Assembly (NCBI GenBank): GCA_024280885.1
Contig: JAJRPF010000064.1
Span: forward strand, 1-64,000
DNA: 64,000 bases
Direction of reading: 5' to 3'
Source: Planctomycetota bacterium
GTDB taxonomy: Bacteria > Planctomycetota > JAJSAM01 > JAJVHW01
The first letter of the stretch is position 1. Every line of letters starts with the position of its first letter. The translations under genes were made by a program, and so were the position numbers. Below are positions 22,756-31,514 of this stretch, one piece after another. The notes below the pieces were generated by a model. That model did no database searches and was not told the DNA's origin. It worked only from the letters and a program-made list of their open reading frames with translations.

Positions 22756-23440
22756 TCACGCTCCCTTCCGCGCCCGGCCCTGCGCCGTCCGCCGCCCCGC
22801 CCCGAAGTCCAACCCCATCACCGCCACCCGCCGCCTCTCCGAAACCGACGCCGCGTAGATCTGCGTCGTCGCCAGCGCCGCATGCCCCAGCTGCGCCTGC
22901 AGGTCCGTCACCGCCGCCCCGCCCTCCAAGAAGTGCGTCGCGAACGAGTGCCGCAGCGAGTGAAACGTCAGCCCTTCGCGTCCTTCCAGCCCCGCGCCCC
23001 TGACCGCGATCGCCCAGCTCTTCGTTACGTTCGTGAACGCCGTCCCGCGCTTCGACAGAAAACGTGATCGTGCAACTCCGTCTTCTTCCGTCGCATCCGC
23101 AGCGCCGGGTGCAGATCGAGGACGTCGCAGTTGCCGACCTTCGAGCGGACCAGCGTGATGCGCCCGCGTTCGAAGTCGAGGTCGCTCCAGCGCAGCCGCG
23201 TCAGCTCGCCCTTGCGCGCGCCCGTGTAGACGGCGGCGATGACCAGCGCGCGGAAGTACTTCGGACTGTGTTCGATGAGCCGCGCGATCTCGTCCTTCGA
23301 CAAGTAGCGACGTGTCCTCTTCGGCTCGCGCAGTTTCTTGAGCCCGGAGAGCGGGTTGCGGTCCAGGTGCCCGTCAAGCACCGCCTCGCTCACGATGCGG
23401 GACGCGAACTGCTGGTCCACGTTCACCGTCCGGGCGGAGA
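22756..23440 (-). pseudogene. tyrosine recombinase, N-terminally truncated and frameshifted
   Basis: The upper part reads RTVNVDQQFASRIVSEAVL, then LDRNPLSGLKKLREPKRTRR and VYTGARKGELTRLRWSDLDF (first catalytic Arg). At about 23060 one base is missing: HDHVF continues in the wrong frame, whereas the homologous relic at 3607 has HVFLSKRG. In the restored frame the HxLR box, LGH and IYA nucleophile region follow, ending VMGLDFGAGRR to RARKGA-stop at 22756-22758. The N-terminal DNA-binding domain is replaced at 23437 by an interspersed repeat. Together with 3607-3938 and 36724-36960 this is one of three body relics of related recombinases; T1 and T2 are tails only. Confidence 0.85.
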
Positions 23441-23620
23441 GTCGCCGTCCGTCGCTGCTTTCCGGAGACGACCCGACACGGGAGACCGCGGCGCGCCTCC
23501 GCTGCAATCTGCTGGATCAGATGCTCGGCATCTCACGGCCACGGTTGCCGGCGATCGTCGCGTAGACTGGCGGCTCTACCTGGGAGGGTCCTGCGATCGA
23601 TGAGCTTGTGCACGAACGCC
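23437..23620 (+). mobile_element. interspersed element, 5'-truncated copy 1
   Basis: Matches the right two thirds of the 293-bp element, from GAGTCGCCGTCCGTCGCTGC through GCGATCGTCGCGTAGA to the right inverted end (GCTTGTGCACGAACGCC). Its left boundary falls inside the recombinase relic, whose N-terminus it replaces. Same orientation as all other copies. ATG 23600 inside it opens an in-frame but unlikely start for the GH30 gene. Confidence 0.75.
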
Positions 23621-23662
23621 CGTCTATCTCCTTCGACGACCGCGCGACACGACGTCAGTGTG

Positions 23663-25156
23663 ATGCGCTCGGCGACGGTTCTCGTGATCACCTTGGTCCT
23701 CGCGGCGGTGGCGCGGGCCGGAGACGACGTGGCAGTCCATCGCGTGGACGTCGCGCAGCGTTATCAGACCATCGACCACTTCGGCGCATCGGGTTGTTGG
23801 ACCGCGCGCATCCTCGGCAAGTGGTCTCCGGAGAGTCGCGAGCGTGTCGCGGATCTCCTCTTCTCGCGTGAGAAGGGCATCGGTCTCTCGCTGTGGCGCT
23901 TCAACCTGGGGGCCGGCCTGCAGCCCGAGCGCATCAAGGATCCGCTTCGCACGACGGAGTCGTTCGAGACCGCGAAAGGTAAGTACGACTGGTCACGATT
24001 GCGAGCGGAGCGCGCGATGCTCCTCGCCGCGAAGGCGCGCGGGGTCGAGCGGTTCCACGCGTTCTCGCTGTCGGGCACGCCGCGCATGACGCGCAACGGC
24101 TTCGTGAATGCCGACGCGGGGCGCCACACAACGAACCTGAGACGCGACGCAGAGGCCGACTACGCGACTTACCTCGCCGACGTCGTCGAGCACTTCGCCA
24201 AGGGGTGTCCGGTCGACGAGCGCGTCGCGTTCGACTGGATCAGTCCCTTCAACGAACCGCAGTGGGACTGGAACGGCGGGTCGCACGAGGGCTCGCGGTG
24301 GTCGAATGCCGACATGAAGCGCGTGACGCTGCTGCTTGCGAAGGCGCTCAGAACGCGCAGGCTCGACACGCGTGTCCACCTAGCCGAATCGGGCTCCATC
24401 CCCGACATGACGGCGCCGAATGCGAAGGCCACGCAGCGGTACGGCGCGACGTTCGGGGGCTACGTCGACGACTTCTGCGGCGATGCGAAGATCCGCACGC
24501 ACCTCGGGAAGACGCTCGGTTTCCACAGCTACTGGAGCGACGGAGGCGACGTATTCTGGAAACACCGCGCGGCGCTGCGGAAACGGCTCGACGCCTACCC
24601 GGGATGGCGCGTGTTCCAGACGGAATACTGCGTCATGCAGTGGGGACGGGATCTGGGCATGGACACCGCGCTGCACGTTGCGCGGGTCCTGCACGGCGAC
24701 CTCTCGATCGTGAACGTCTCGGGCTGGAGCTGGTGGCTCGCGCTTTCGCCACACGACTACAAGGACGGCCTGCTCTACACGAACTGGAAGAAGGCTGGCG
24801 ACGAAGAGTCGATCCTTCCGTCCAAGACGTTCTGGGTGTTCGGCCAGCACAGCCGCTTCGTGCGACCGGGCATGACCCGCGTCGCGATCGACGGTCCCGG
24901 GCTGCAGAACCACGCGGGCCTGCTTGCGACGGCGTACCACGACGCCGAGGGCGGCCGCGTCGTAGTCGTGTACGTGAACAGCGGCCGATCCGCCGTTCGC
25001 GTGCGCCTGAAGGTCCGCGGCGCGAAGCCGAAGACGCAGCGGGCCTACATGACATCCGCGGCCGCCGCCGACGACCTCCGCGCGCTCGTACCGACGAAGG
25101 CGGGAACGACCGTCACCATCCGCGCGCGAGCCGTCGTCACGGTGGTCCTCGACTGA
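23663..25156 (+). CDS. secreted glycoside hydrolase family 30
   Basis: 497 residues from ATG 23663, chosen because it begins a clear signal peptide (MRSATVLVITLVLAAVARAG); the frame is open to ATG 23600 inside the repeat. Family 30 hallmarks: RYQTIDHFGASGCWTARIL near the mature N-terminus, DWISPFNEPQWDW with predicted acid/base Glu198, and FQTEYCVMQWGRD with predicted nucleophile Glu321. A C-terminal beta-sandwich (VVVVYVNSGRSAVRVRLKV) completes the usual architecture. The family cleaves beta-linked polysaccharides such as xylan, beta-1,6-glucan or beta-1,6-galactan; the subfamily cannot be fixed here. Length is normal and both catalytic residues are present, so it is likely active and exported. 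Confidence 0.88.
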   Translation: MRSATVLVITLVLAAVARAGDDVAVHRVDVAQRYQTIDHFGASGCWTARILGKWSPESRERVADLLFSREKGIGLSLWRFNLGAGLQPERIKDPLRTTESFETAKGKYDWSRLRAERAMLLAAKARGVERFHAFSLSGTPRMTRNGFVNADAGRHTTNLRRDAEADYATYLADVVEHFAKGCPVDERVAFDWISPFNEPQWDWNGGSHEGSRWSNADMKRVTLLLAKALRTRRLDTRVHLAESGSIPDMTAPNAKATQRYGATFGGYVDDFCGDAKIRTHLGKTLGFHSYWSDGGDVFWKHRAALRKRLDAYPGWRVFQTEYCVMQWGRDLGMDTALHVARVLHGDLSIVNVSGWSWWLALSPHDYKDGLLYTNWKKAGDEESILPSKTFWVFGQHSRFVRPGMTRVAIDGPGLQNHAGLLATAYHDAEGGRVVVVYVNSGRSAVRVRLKVRGAKPKTQRAYMTSAAAADDLRALVPTKAGTTVTIRARAVVTVVLD

Positions 25157-25234
25157 GGCCACCGAGCCCGATTGGACTCGTTATACTCACACGCATCTTC
25201 TACGCGGAAGAGCCGCGCGCCTCGCCCGCTGCTC

Positions 25235-25504
25235 ATGCACTTGCTCATCGCAGCGATCACAACGGTGTTCGCCGGGGTCGCTTTCGCCCTCAGCGCCGGC
25301 GCCGAGAACTTCAAGTCCGACGATCTCTCGCTGTCCACCATCGTCGTTGGCGTCGTCGGCGTCTGTAGTGTCCCGGACTCCACGACCGCGGTCGCTGGCG
25401 ATCGTTGCGTAGAGTGGCGAGGCTGCAGAAGGCGGTTCGGCGTTCGAGGAGTTCGTGCGCGAACGCCAATTGACACCGAAATCCGGCAACGAACACTGCG
25501 TTAG
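25235..25504 (+). CDS. small membrane protein with repeat-derived C-terminus
   Basis: 89 residues from ATG 25235. The first 48 (LIAAITTVFAGVAFALSAGA, later STIVVGVVGV) contain two hydrophobic segments and look native. From about VPDSTTAVAGDR onward the codons come from a partial copy of the interspersed element at 25383-25467. The original 3' end was therefore lost when the element or a recombination event arrived. Probably a degraded gene. Confidence 0.4.
   Translation: MHLLIAAITTVFAGVAFALSAGAENFKSDDLSLSTIVVGVVGVCSVPDSTTAVAGDRCVEWRGCRRRFGVRGVRARTPIDTEIRQRTLR
25383..25467 (+). mobile_element. interspersed element, 3' fragment (copy 2)
   Basis: Retains the conserved end: ACCGCGGTCG, GCGATCGTTGCGTAGAGTGG and the right inverted end GTTCGTGCGCGAACGCC finishing at 25467. 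The left part is absent. It lies 60 bp upstream of the first sigma-fusion gene and in the common orientation. Confidence 0.65.
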
Positions 25505-25526
25505 ATGGCACGTAGAGTTGGAGAGC

Positions 25527-28500
25527 ATGGAGTCTTCGACCAACCCGACTGACCTTGAGCGCCTCGCCGCGTACGCGCCGGCGCTTCGCGCGGTTGCGGA
25601 TGCGATCGTGCGCGACGGCCAGGAGGCCGAGGACGTCGTGCAGGAGGCGCTGGCGATAGCCGTCGAGCGAGGCGCGGAGGGCGCGCGCGACGGGCGTCGT
25701 TGGTTCACGGGCGTCGTGCGCAATCTGGCGCGTCGGCGTGTACGTAGGAGCGAGGCGCGGCGACGCTGGGAGCGGGCGGCAGCTCGTGCAGAGTCCACGG
25801 AGTCGGTGGCGGAGCTGGTCGCGCGTACGGAGGTTCACAAGCGGCTGGTCGCGACGCTCCTCGAACTCCCGGCTCCGTATCGCGAGGCGCTTCTTCTGCG
25901 CTACTTCGAGGAACTCGCGCCGCGCGAGATCGCGGCGCGACAGGGTGTGCCTGCGGGAACGGTCAGGAGCCGACTGTCGCGCGGGCTCGAGCTCTTGCGT
26001 GGCCGACTCGACCAGCAACAGGGCGGCGATCGACGCGCGTGGGCGTTGGCGCTCCTCCCGATCACAAACACCCCGATCCCCTGCGAGATCGGTGCACTGC
26101 AGGCGAGCTGCGCCACCGGTTCAAGTGGGGCATCCGGCGACATGCTGGGAGGACTGGCCATGAAGATCACGATGAACAAGACGGCGGTGGCGGTGGCCCT
26201 GCTGCTTCTGCTCCTCCTCGGCAGCGGGATCGCGGTCGTTGCGATGCGCGGCGGTGATGCCGGACGCGTGGTTGCGAATGCCGAGCTGGACGCCGCGGAT
26301 GTGGAGCGGAAACGGGCGCGCGTGACGCCGGACAAGGCGGCGCAGGGCGACGACGGAAGGGCGGGGGATGCGACCACCGTCGAGGATGGCGACGCTGCCG
26401 GGATCGGGACGCACCGCGTGGAAGTCGCTGTGTTCGATGCCGACGGTCGTCCGCTGTCGGGCGCTCGCGTGGAGTTTCGCCCGACGGTCAGCATCTTCCC
26501 GTTTTCGGGATCGTGGGAGCAGGGGCTGCGGCGGCTCGACGCGCCGCCGCCAGTGCTCGTGGGCATCACCGATGCCCACGGTCACCTCGACGTGATGCTG
26601 CCGGGGAAGGGACCGTGGGCGATGGTGACGCGTGCCGAAGGACACGCCACCGCGTATCGATCCGCGGGCTATGGCGCGGCGCCGGACGACGCGACGCGGA
26701 AGGATCGCCCCCGCGTGAATGAGCATCTGAAGAGGGGGTACTCCATCCGCGGTGTCGTGGTGGGGCGCGATGACGCGCCACTTGCAGGCGTCGACCTCTC
26801 GGTCGACGACAGTCGTTCGATGGGGGCGCCGGAGATGGCCACGCGAGTTCGCACAGCGACGGACGGAACGTTCGAGTTGGAAGGCGTCGCGTCGGGTTCG
26901 GCTGCTCTGCACGTCGGTGCCGTTCTCGTCGCGCGGGTGCGCGTCCCCCAGGCGTCGCCCATCACGCTTCGACTCGGTGGAGGAGTGTTGACGGGCACCG
27001 TCACGACCGCTGCGGACGGGCGCCCGGTCGAGGGAGCGATCGTCGCGGCGACACTCAACGGAGGATCGTCCGGGATCGTCCGCGCATACACCGACGCGAT
27101 GGGGCGCTACACGATCGACACGGTGGTGCCGGCGTCGATCCCGGAGATCCGGCTGTCGAAGGAGGGGCTTGTCGACACGCGTCCGTCGTCGCGTCTGGCG
27201 ATCGGACTCCCCTTCGACGCGGACGGGCGTGCGGAGATGGACTTCACCATGGAGCCGTGCGCGGAGCTGTTCGGAGTCGTTCGAACGGCGACCGGGCCCG
27301 TCGTTGGCATCGACGTGGCCGCTCTGACACCCGCGCATAGCTTTGTCTCTGTGCGGAGTGACAGTGAAGGGCGCTTCGTGCTGTCGGGACTCGCGTCCGG
27401 CAGAGTGATCGTGTCGGCCGACGCGATCACCGGCGGGCACGGCCTCTCGCAACCCGGACTGCCGCCCCAGTGGAGAGGCTCGTTTCAGCGAGGCGACCCG
27501 CCTGCCGATTGGACTGTCACGCTCACGGCAGGTGAGCGCACCGAGTTCGACATCGTCCTTGTTGACGGGAGAGCTTCCGTGGCTGGGTCGGTCCGGCACG
27601 GAAACGGCGACCCGGCGTCGGGAGCCCTCGTCTATGTCAGTGGAGCTGGGCCGGCCACGACCGCAACCGACGGCAGTTTTCGACTTGATGGCGTGCGTTC
27701 CGGTGTGAACGGCTACGCGACTGCGCGACTTGACGAGTTGCGGGCGTCGGCACGCGTTGCGATCTCCGAGGACGGAACGACCGACAACATCGAGCTCGTT
27801 CTGGCGGCGCCGAAGCTGATCTCCGGGCGAGTTGTCGGAGCCGATGGCGAGCCGGTCTCGGGCGCGCGTGTCCAGTGGATGGACGCCACGCGTCGGCCGC
27901 GAGGACCCGCTCCGTGGGCGAGCTCGCGCGAGCTTCCAACCACTCCCGACGGCGCGTTCGAGTTGAGCACGTTCTACGTGGGCGATCTGCTCTTCCGGGC
28001 CATCGCACCAGAGCACGCGCCGTCGGCGGAGCTCACGCGACGTATCGACACGGAATCGGACGCTCCGGATCTCATCCTTCACCTGTCCACAGCACCCGCC
28101 ATACGGGGAGTCGTGACGATCGAAGAGAGCGAGCCGCTGGTCGGAGCCCGCGTCGCGCTCGTCGGGGGCCAGAACCGCAGCCACGTGCGGTCGATGCGCG
28201 CGTCGGAGATGATCGTTGCTGGGATGACCGACGCAAAGGGCAGGTTCGACATCCCCGACGTGGCTCCGGGATCATGGACGGTTGTCGTGGACCACCCGTC
28301 GATCGTCCGCTTCATCGCCGAAGTGACCGTGGCCGAGTCCGTCGACATCGTTGCAGACGTCGATCGGGCGTTCGAGATCGCCGGACGTATTCGCATGGCC
28401 GACGGGACACCCGTCACGGGGATCTGGGTCAGCGTCCGACGGCAGGGCGCGCAGCCCCGCGAGCCGGGGAGCTTTGTATCCACCTCGTGTGACGCCCGCG

Positions 28501-29750
28501 GTGCTTTCGAACTCGGAGGTCTACCGCACGGCACGTATGACGTCCAGGCGACCACTCGCTCGGGCAACGAGACGAGCTTGCTCCGCATCGCCGTGAAAGA
28601 CGTCGCGGTGGGCACGACGAATCTTGAGCTCGTCATGCGGCATGGCAGTGAGATTAGTGGACGTGTCCTTGACAGCGACGGGAAGCCCGTCGCCCACGCC
28701 AGCGTTCAGGCGCGATCGGAGTCCGGCCACCCCCACACTCCGTCGGACGCCACCAACGAGAACGGTGAGTTTCGGATTACCGCGATCGACCCGGATCACG
28801 GGCCGTTCACGCTGCGTGTAAAGCCTCCGAAGGCGCAGCGGCTTCAGAGTTGCGAGGTCCTCGGTCGGCACATCACCACGAGGGTCGAGGGGGTCCCGGC
28901 CGGGCGTGCGGATCTTGAGATCTCTCTGCCACTGGGAGAGGTCATCGAAGGCGTGGTCGTCGACGCCGACGGGAAGCCGCGACCCGGCATCTGGCTCCGC
29001 GCTGAGTGCGTCAGCAACGACAAGCTCCGTCCTGGAGAACGCACGTGGTCGCGCGGTCCCGGCACCCAGGCGGATGCGTCGGGGCGGTTCCGGTTCCAGG
29101 GCCTTCCCCCTGCTGAGTTTGCGCTCTTTGTGATCGAAGATCCGTGGCGCTCGCCCAGTCCATTCGGTGCGGCGCTGGCGGGTGGGGAGCGAGTGACCGC
29201 CGGAACGACTGGGTTGTCACTGCGCGTCGCGGAGACCGGCAGCGTCAGCGGCGTTCTGATCGACCACGACGGCTCGCCCATGGCGGGTGCCCGCGTCGCC
29301 GCGATGCCTTCCGCTGGCGAGTCGATCTCCGCGCGACGAATGGCGAAGACGGACGTAGCGGGCCGCTTCTTGATCGAGGGCATCGTGGTCGACAGTCCAC
29401 AGGACGTCTCCGTCTCCGTCCCCGATCGGGTTCAGGTGCGTGTTCGCAGCGTCGTTGTCGGAGGCGAACCGATCCGCATCGAGTTGTCGCTGGGCGAGAC
29501 TCTCCGCGGACGGCTCGTTGTCCCCGACGGGGAGTCGGCGAAGCAGCGCTACGTGAAGCTGGTCCACGAGAGCGGTGACTTCGAGACCGCGGTCGTGACC
29601 GGAGAGGGCGGTTCGTTCGAACGGAAGGCTGTGCGTCCGGGGACGTATCGCGCCTTGTTCCAGACCAATCCGGGCCGGGCTCCTGCGGAGTGGAAGGAGA
29701 TCGGGACGCTCCGAACGGGCGAGGACGACGCGGTACTGAGCCTCGACTGA
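25527..29750 (+). CDS. ECF sigma factor fused through a membrane segment to carboxypeptidase-regulatory-like repeats
   Basis: 1407 residues from ATG 25527 (GGAG 8 bp upstream). Residues 1-160 are an ECF sigma factor: region 2 around EAEDVVQEALAIAVERG (35-51), and region 4 around LAPREIAARQGVPAGTVRSR (130-149) followed by LSRGLELLRGRL. A conserved linker DRRAWALALLP leads to one membrane segment at 219-240 (VAVALLLLLLLGSGIAVVAM). The remaining 1160 residues are at least ten modules of the carboxypeptidase-regulatory-like beta-sandwich type (ISGRVVGADGEPVSGARVQW, FELSTF). The predicted topology puts sigma in the cytoplasm and the beta modules outside. For sigma to act it would probably need proteolytic release, or act while tethered. 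An interspersed element starts 21 bp after the stop. Confidence 0.88.
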   Translation: MESSTNPTDLERLAAYAPALRAVADAIVRDGQEAEDVVQEALAIAVERGAEGARDGRRWFTGVVRNLARRRVRRSEARRRWERAAARAESTESVAELVARTEVHKRLVATLLELPAPYREALLLRYFEELAPREIAARQGVPAGTVRSRLSRGLELLRGRLDQQQGGDRRAWALALLPITNTPIPCEIGALQASCATGSSGASGDMLGGLAMKITMNKTAVAVALLLLLLLGSGIAVVAMRGGDAGRVVANAELDAADVERKRARVTPDKAAQGDDGRAGDATTVEDGDAAGIGTHRVEVAVFDADGRPLSGARVEFRPTVSIFPFSGSWEQGLRRLDAPPPVLVGITDAHGHLDVMLPGKGPWAMVTRAEGHATAYRSAGYGAAPDDATRKDRPRVNEHLKRGYSIRGVVVGRDDAPLAGVDLSVDDSRSMGAPEMATRVRTATDGTFELEGVASGSAALHVGAVLVARVRVPQASPITLRLGGGVLTGTVTTAADGRPVEGAIVAATLNGGSSGIVRAYTDAMGRYTIDTVVPASIPEIRLSKEGLVDTRPSSRLAIGLPFDADGRAEMDFTMEPCAELFGVVRTATGPVVGIDVAALTPAHSFVSVRSDSEGRFVLSGLASGRVIVSADAITGGHGLSQPGLPPQWRGSFQRGDPPADWTVTLTAGERTEFDIVLVDGRASVAGSVRHGNGDPASGALVYVSGAGPATTATDGSFRLDGVRSGVNGYATARLDELRASARVAISEDGTTDNIELVLAAPKLISGRVVGADGEPVSGARVQWMDATRRPRGPAPWASSRELPTTPDGAFELSTFYVGDLLFRAIAPEHAPSAELTRRIDTESDAPDLILHLSTAPAIRGVVTIEESEPLVGARVALVGGQNRSHVRSMRASEMIVAGMTDAKGRFDIPDVAPGSWTVVVDHPSIVRFIAEVTVAESVDIVADVDRAFEIAGRIRMADGTPVTGIWVSVRRQGAQPREPGSFVSTSCDARGAFELGGLPHGTYDVQATTRSGNETSLLRIAVKDVAVGTTNLELVMRHGSEISGRVLDSDGKPVAHASVQARSESGHPHTPSDATNENGEFRITAIDPDHGPFTLRVKPPKAQRLQSCEVLGRHITTRVEGVPAGRADLEISLPLGEVIEGVVVDADGKPRPGIWLRAECVSNDKLRPGERTWSRGPGTQADASGRFRFQGLPPAEFALFVIEDPWRSPSPFGAALAGGERVTAGTTGLSLRVAETGSVSGVLIDHDGSPMAGARVAAMPSAGESISARRMAKTDVAGRFLIEGIVVDSPQDVSVSVPDRVQVRVRSVVVGGEPIRIELSLGETLRGRLVVPDGESAKQRYVKLVHESGDFETAVVTGEGGSFERKAVRPGTYRALFQTNPGRAPAEWKEIGTLRTGEDDAVLSLD

Positions 29751-29770
29751 CGCCGTCGGCTCCGCGGAGA

Positions 29771-30063
29771 GGCGTTGGCGCATGAATGCTCTCGCGAGTC
29801 GAGTTCCCCTTGGCGACTCTCCGATCACGAGGACGCGAGCCATGTCCAGCAAGCGATCCCGCGTCCACCGACGTACAAGAGCAAGCACCGCGTCGCGACC
29901 TGGACCGAGTGCGACCCGGCGCGAGAGATCGAGGCGCGACTCGGCTGCCGCTGCTGAACCGAATTCTCGACATGGCACGACCGGGGTCGGGGGCGATCGT
30001 CGCGTAGGATGGCGGACCTGCTAATGGAGGGGCCTGCCAGCGATGGGTTCATGCACCGATGCC
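29771..30063 (+). mobile_element. interspersed element, full-length copy 3
   Basis: 293 bp. Left end GGCGTTGGCGCATGAATGC and right end GGTTCATGCACCGATGCC are inverted copies of each other. Inside, ATG 29841 starts MSSKRSRVH and the segment GACCTGGACCGAGTGCGAC follows, then GAGGCGCGACTCGGCTGC; one base is lost here, breaking the internal frame. The tail carries GGGGGCGATCGTCGCGTAGG. Starts 20 bp after the stop of the sigma-fusion gene, same orientation. No target duplication is visible at its borders. Confidence 0.8.
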
Positions 30064-30098
30064 GCGAGTCGCCTGAGAGTGCGGTGAGGCGTCCGGTC

Positions 30099-30557
30099 GT
30101 GTCCTACCGCACCGAACTCGGAGTCTCGCGATGGCTGCTGCGGAGTTCCGTCGGTCTTTACCTGTGCTCGATGCTGCTTCCCAGCATCGGACGTGCAGAC
30201 GACCCAGTCATGTGGGGGTGGCAGGCATTCGTGTTCAGCTTCCCCATGCTCTTCGACGGGGAAATTGCACTCGCGGCGTGCTTCGCCAACCCCGCCTACA
30301 TCGTCGCCATCCTGTTCCACCTCCGAGCGCGCCGGACGTCGGGGAGACGGACGATGTCGTACGCTCTCGCGGTCCTCGTCGGCTTCGTCGCCGTGCTCAC
30401 CGGACTCAGCTGGCCATGGCACCTCTTCGCGCACGGCGATGAGGAGATGCTGCTCGTCGGATACGTGGTCTGGCAGGTGAGTCTGTGGCTCGGATGTGCG
30501 GCGGCAGTCATCCATCCTGGATCGCAAGAGAGCGACCCGAGAGCGCCGGCATCCTGA
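30099..30557 (+). CDS. small multi-pass membrane protein
   Basis: 152 residues if read from GTG 30099; GTG 30084 is possible and the frame is open into the preceding repeat. Four hydrophobic segments: LLRSSVGLYLCSMLLPS, MWGWQAFVFSFPMLFDG, MSYALAVLVGFVAVLTGLSW and LLVGYVVWQVSLWLGCAAAV. No recognised family. It lies between two copies of the interspersed element together with the next gene, in the same direction. Confidence 0.55.
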   Translation: MSYRTELGVSRWLLRSSVGLYLCSMLLPSIGRADDPVMWGWQAFVFSFPMLFDGEIALAACFANPAYIVAILFHLRARRTSGRRTMSYALAVLVGFVAVLTGLSWPWHLFAHGDEEMLLVGYVVWQVSLWLGCAAAVIHPGSQESDPRAPAS

Positions 30558-30783
30558 CCCGCGCGTGGGAGCCGGGCGACGTCTCCCGGCGACGCACCGC
30601 GCCGCCGTCGATGTCGAGATGCCGGGGCCGTAGGATGCCGGGGGCGTGCGGGCTGCCGTGGAGGACGGCACTCCGTGACCACTACACGTTCTCGACGCTC
30701 TCAGGACCGGGATACGAACGATGCATCTCGGTCCCCGGTTCCACTGAGAAGACCGTCGACGCCGGCGGTGCAGGAGACGCGGC

Positions 30784-31206
30784 GTGAGCTTGTTCGAGTG
30801 GCTGGGCGAGAGTATCGACCCGGGTGAGGTCGGTGGCGTAGGCGGTGGCGGCCGTGCCCGTGGGCATCGCTCGAGGACGTCCGTGCTGGTGTGTCTCGCA
30901 GTCGCGTTGACAGCCCTTGGAGTGGCGGTGTGGATGCTGTGGCGACCGTTCGATGCGGGGGCCGCGGGACGCACGCTTCCGTTCGTGATCGGGTCGAGCG
31001 TTTATCTTCTGGCCGGGTACTTCATCCATCCCGAGCCGAACATGGACAACGTCGGCTGGATGGGCGGGATGATGGACAATCCGTTCCGCATCTCCGACGA
31101 TGTCAACCGGATGCTCATTGGCGCGTTGCTGCTGCTTTGGCCCGCGCGGTTCATCGCGGAGTCTCTGGTGGACGGTGTCGTCCTTGTCATCCGCGCCGGC
31201 GACTGA
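30784..31206 (+). CDS. small membrane protein
   Basis: 140 residues from GTG 30784. A glycine-rich cytoplasmic start (GEVGGVGGGGRARG) precedes membrane segments SVLVCLAVALTALGVAVWML, FVIGSSVYLLAGYFI and MLIGALLLLWPARFIAESL. The loop NMDNVGWMGGMMDNPFRISD between them is distinctive. It looks like a component of unknown function rather than a transporter. Element copy 4 starts 12 bp after its stop. Confidence 0.6.
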   Translation: MSLFEWLGESIDPGEVGGVGGGGRARGHRSRTSVLVCLAVALTALGVAVWMLWRPFDAGAAGRTLPFVIGSSVYLLAGYFIHPEPNMDNVGWMGGMMDNPFRISDDVNRMLIGALLLLWPARFIAESLVDGVVLVIRAGD

Positions 31207-31217
31207 CGGCATTCCTC

Positions 31218-31510
31218 GGCGTTTGTGCGCGAACGCCCTCACGCCGCGAGGTCCCCATCGGCGAGTCTCGAGTCACGAGGAGGCCGCGCCACGCCCAGCA
31301 AGCGATCCCGGATCCACGCGACATACAAGACAAAGCGCCGAGTCGCGACGTGGGCCGAGTGCGACCCGACGGGAGAGACCGAGGCGCGACTCGGCTGCAG
31401 TTGCTGAACCAGATGCTGGAGATGCACGACCGCGGTCGGCGGCGACCGTCGCGTACGATGGCGGCTCTACGGGGGAGGGATCGGCTTCGATGGGTTCGTG
31501 CGCCAACGCC
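31218..31510 (+). mobile_element. interspersed element, full-length copy 4
   Basis: 293 bp with ends GGCGTTTGTGCGCGAACGCC and GGTTCGTGCGCCAACGCC. Contains the body segments ACATACAAGACAAAGCGCCG, ACGTGGGCCGAGTGCGAC and CGGCGACCGTCGCGTACG; the internal start codon is ACG here, so the frame is dead. Starts 12 bp after the plus-strand gene stop and ends 5 bp from the stop of the convergent gene 31515-32948. Confidence 0.8.
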
Positions 31511-31514
31511 ACGG

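Noticed and set aside
23600..23662. ATG 23600 as start of the GH30 gene
   Set aside because: These codons lie in the right end of an interspersed element; the signal peptide begins at ATG 23663.
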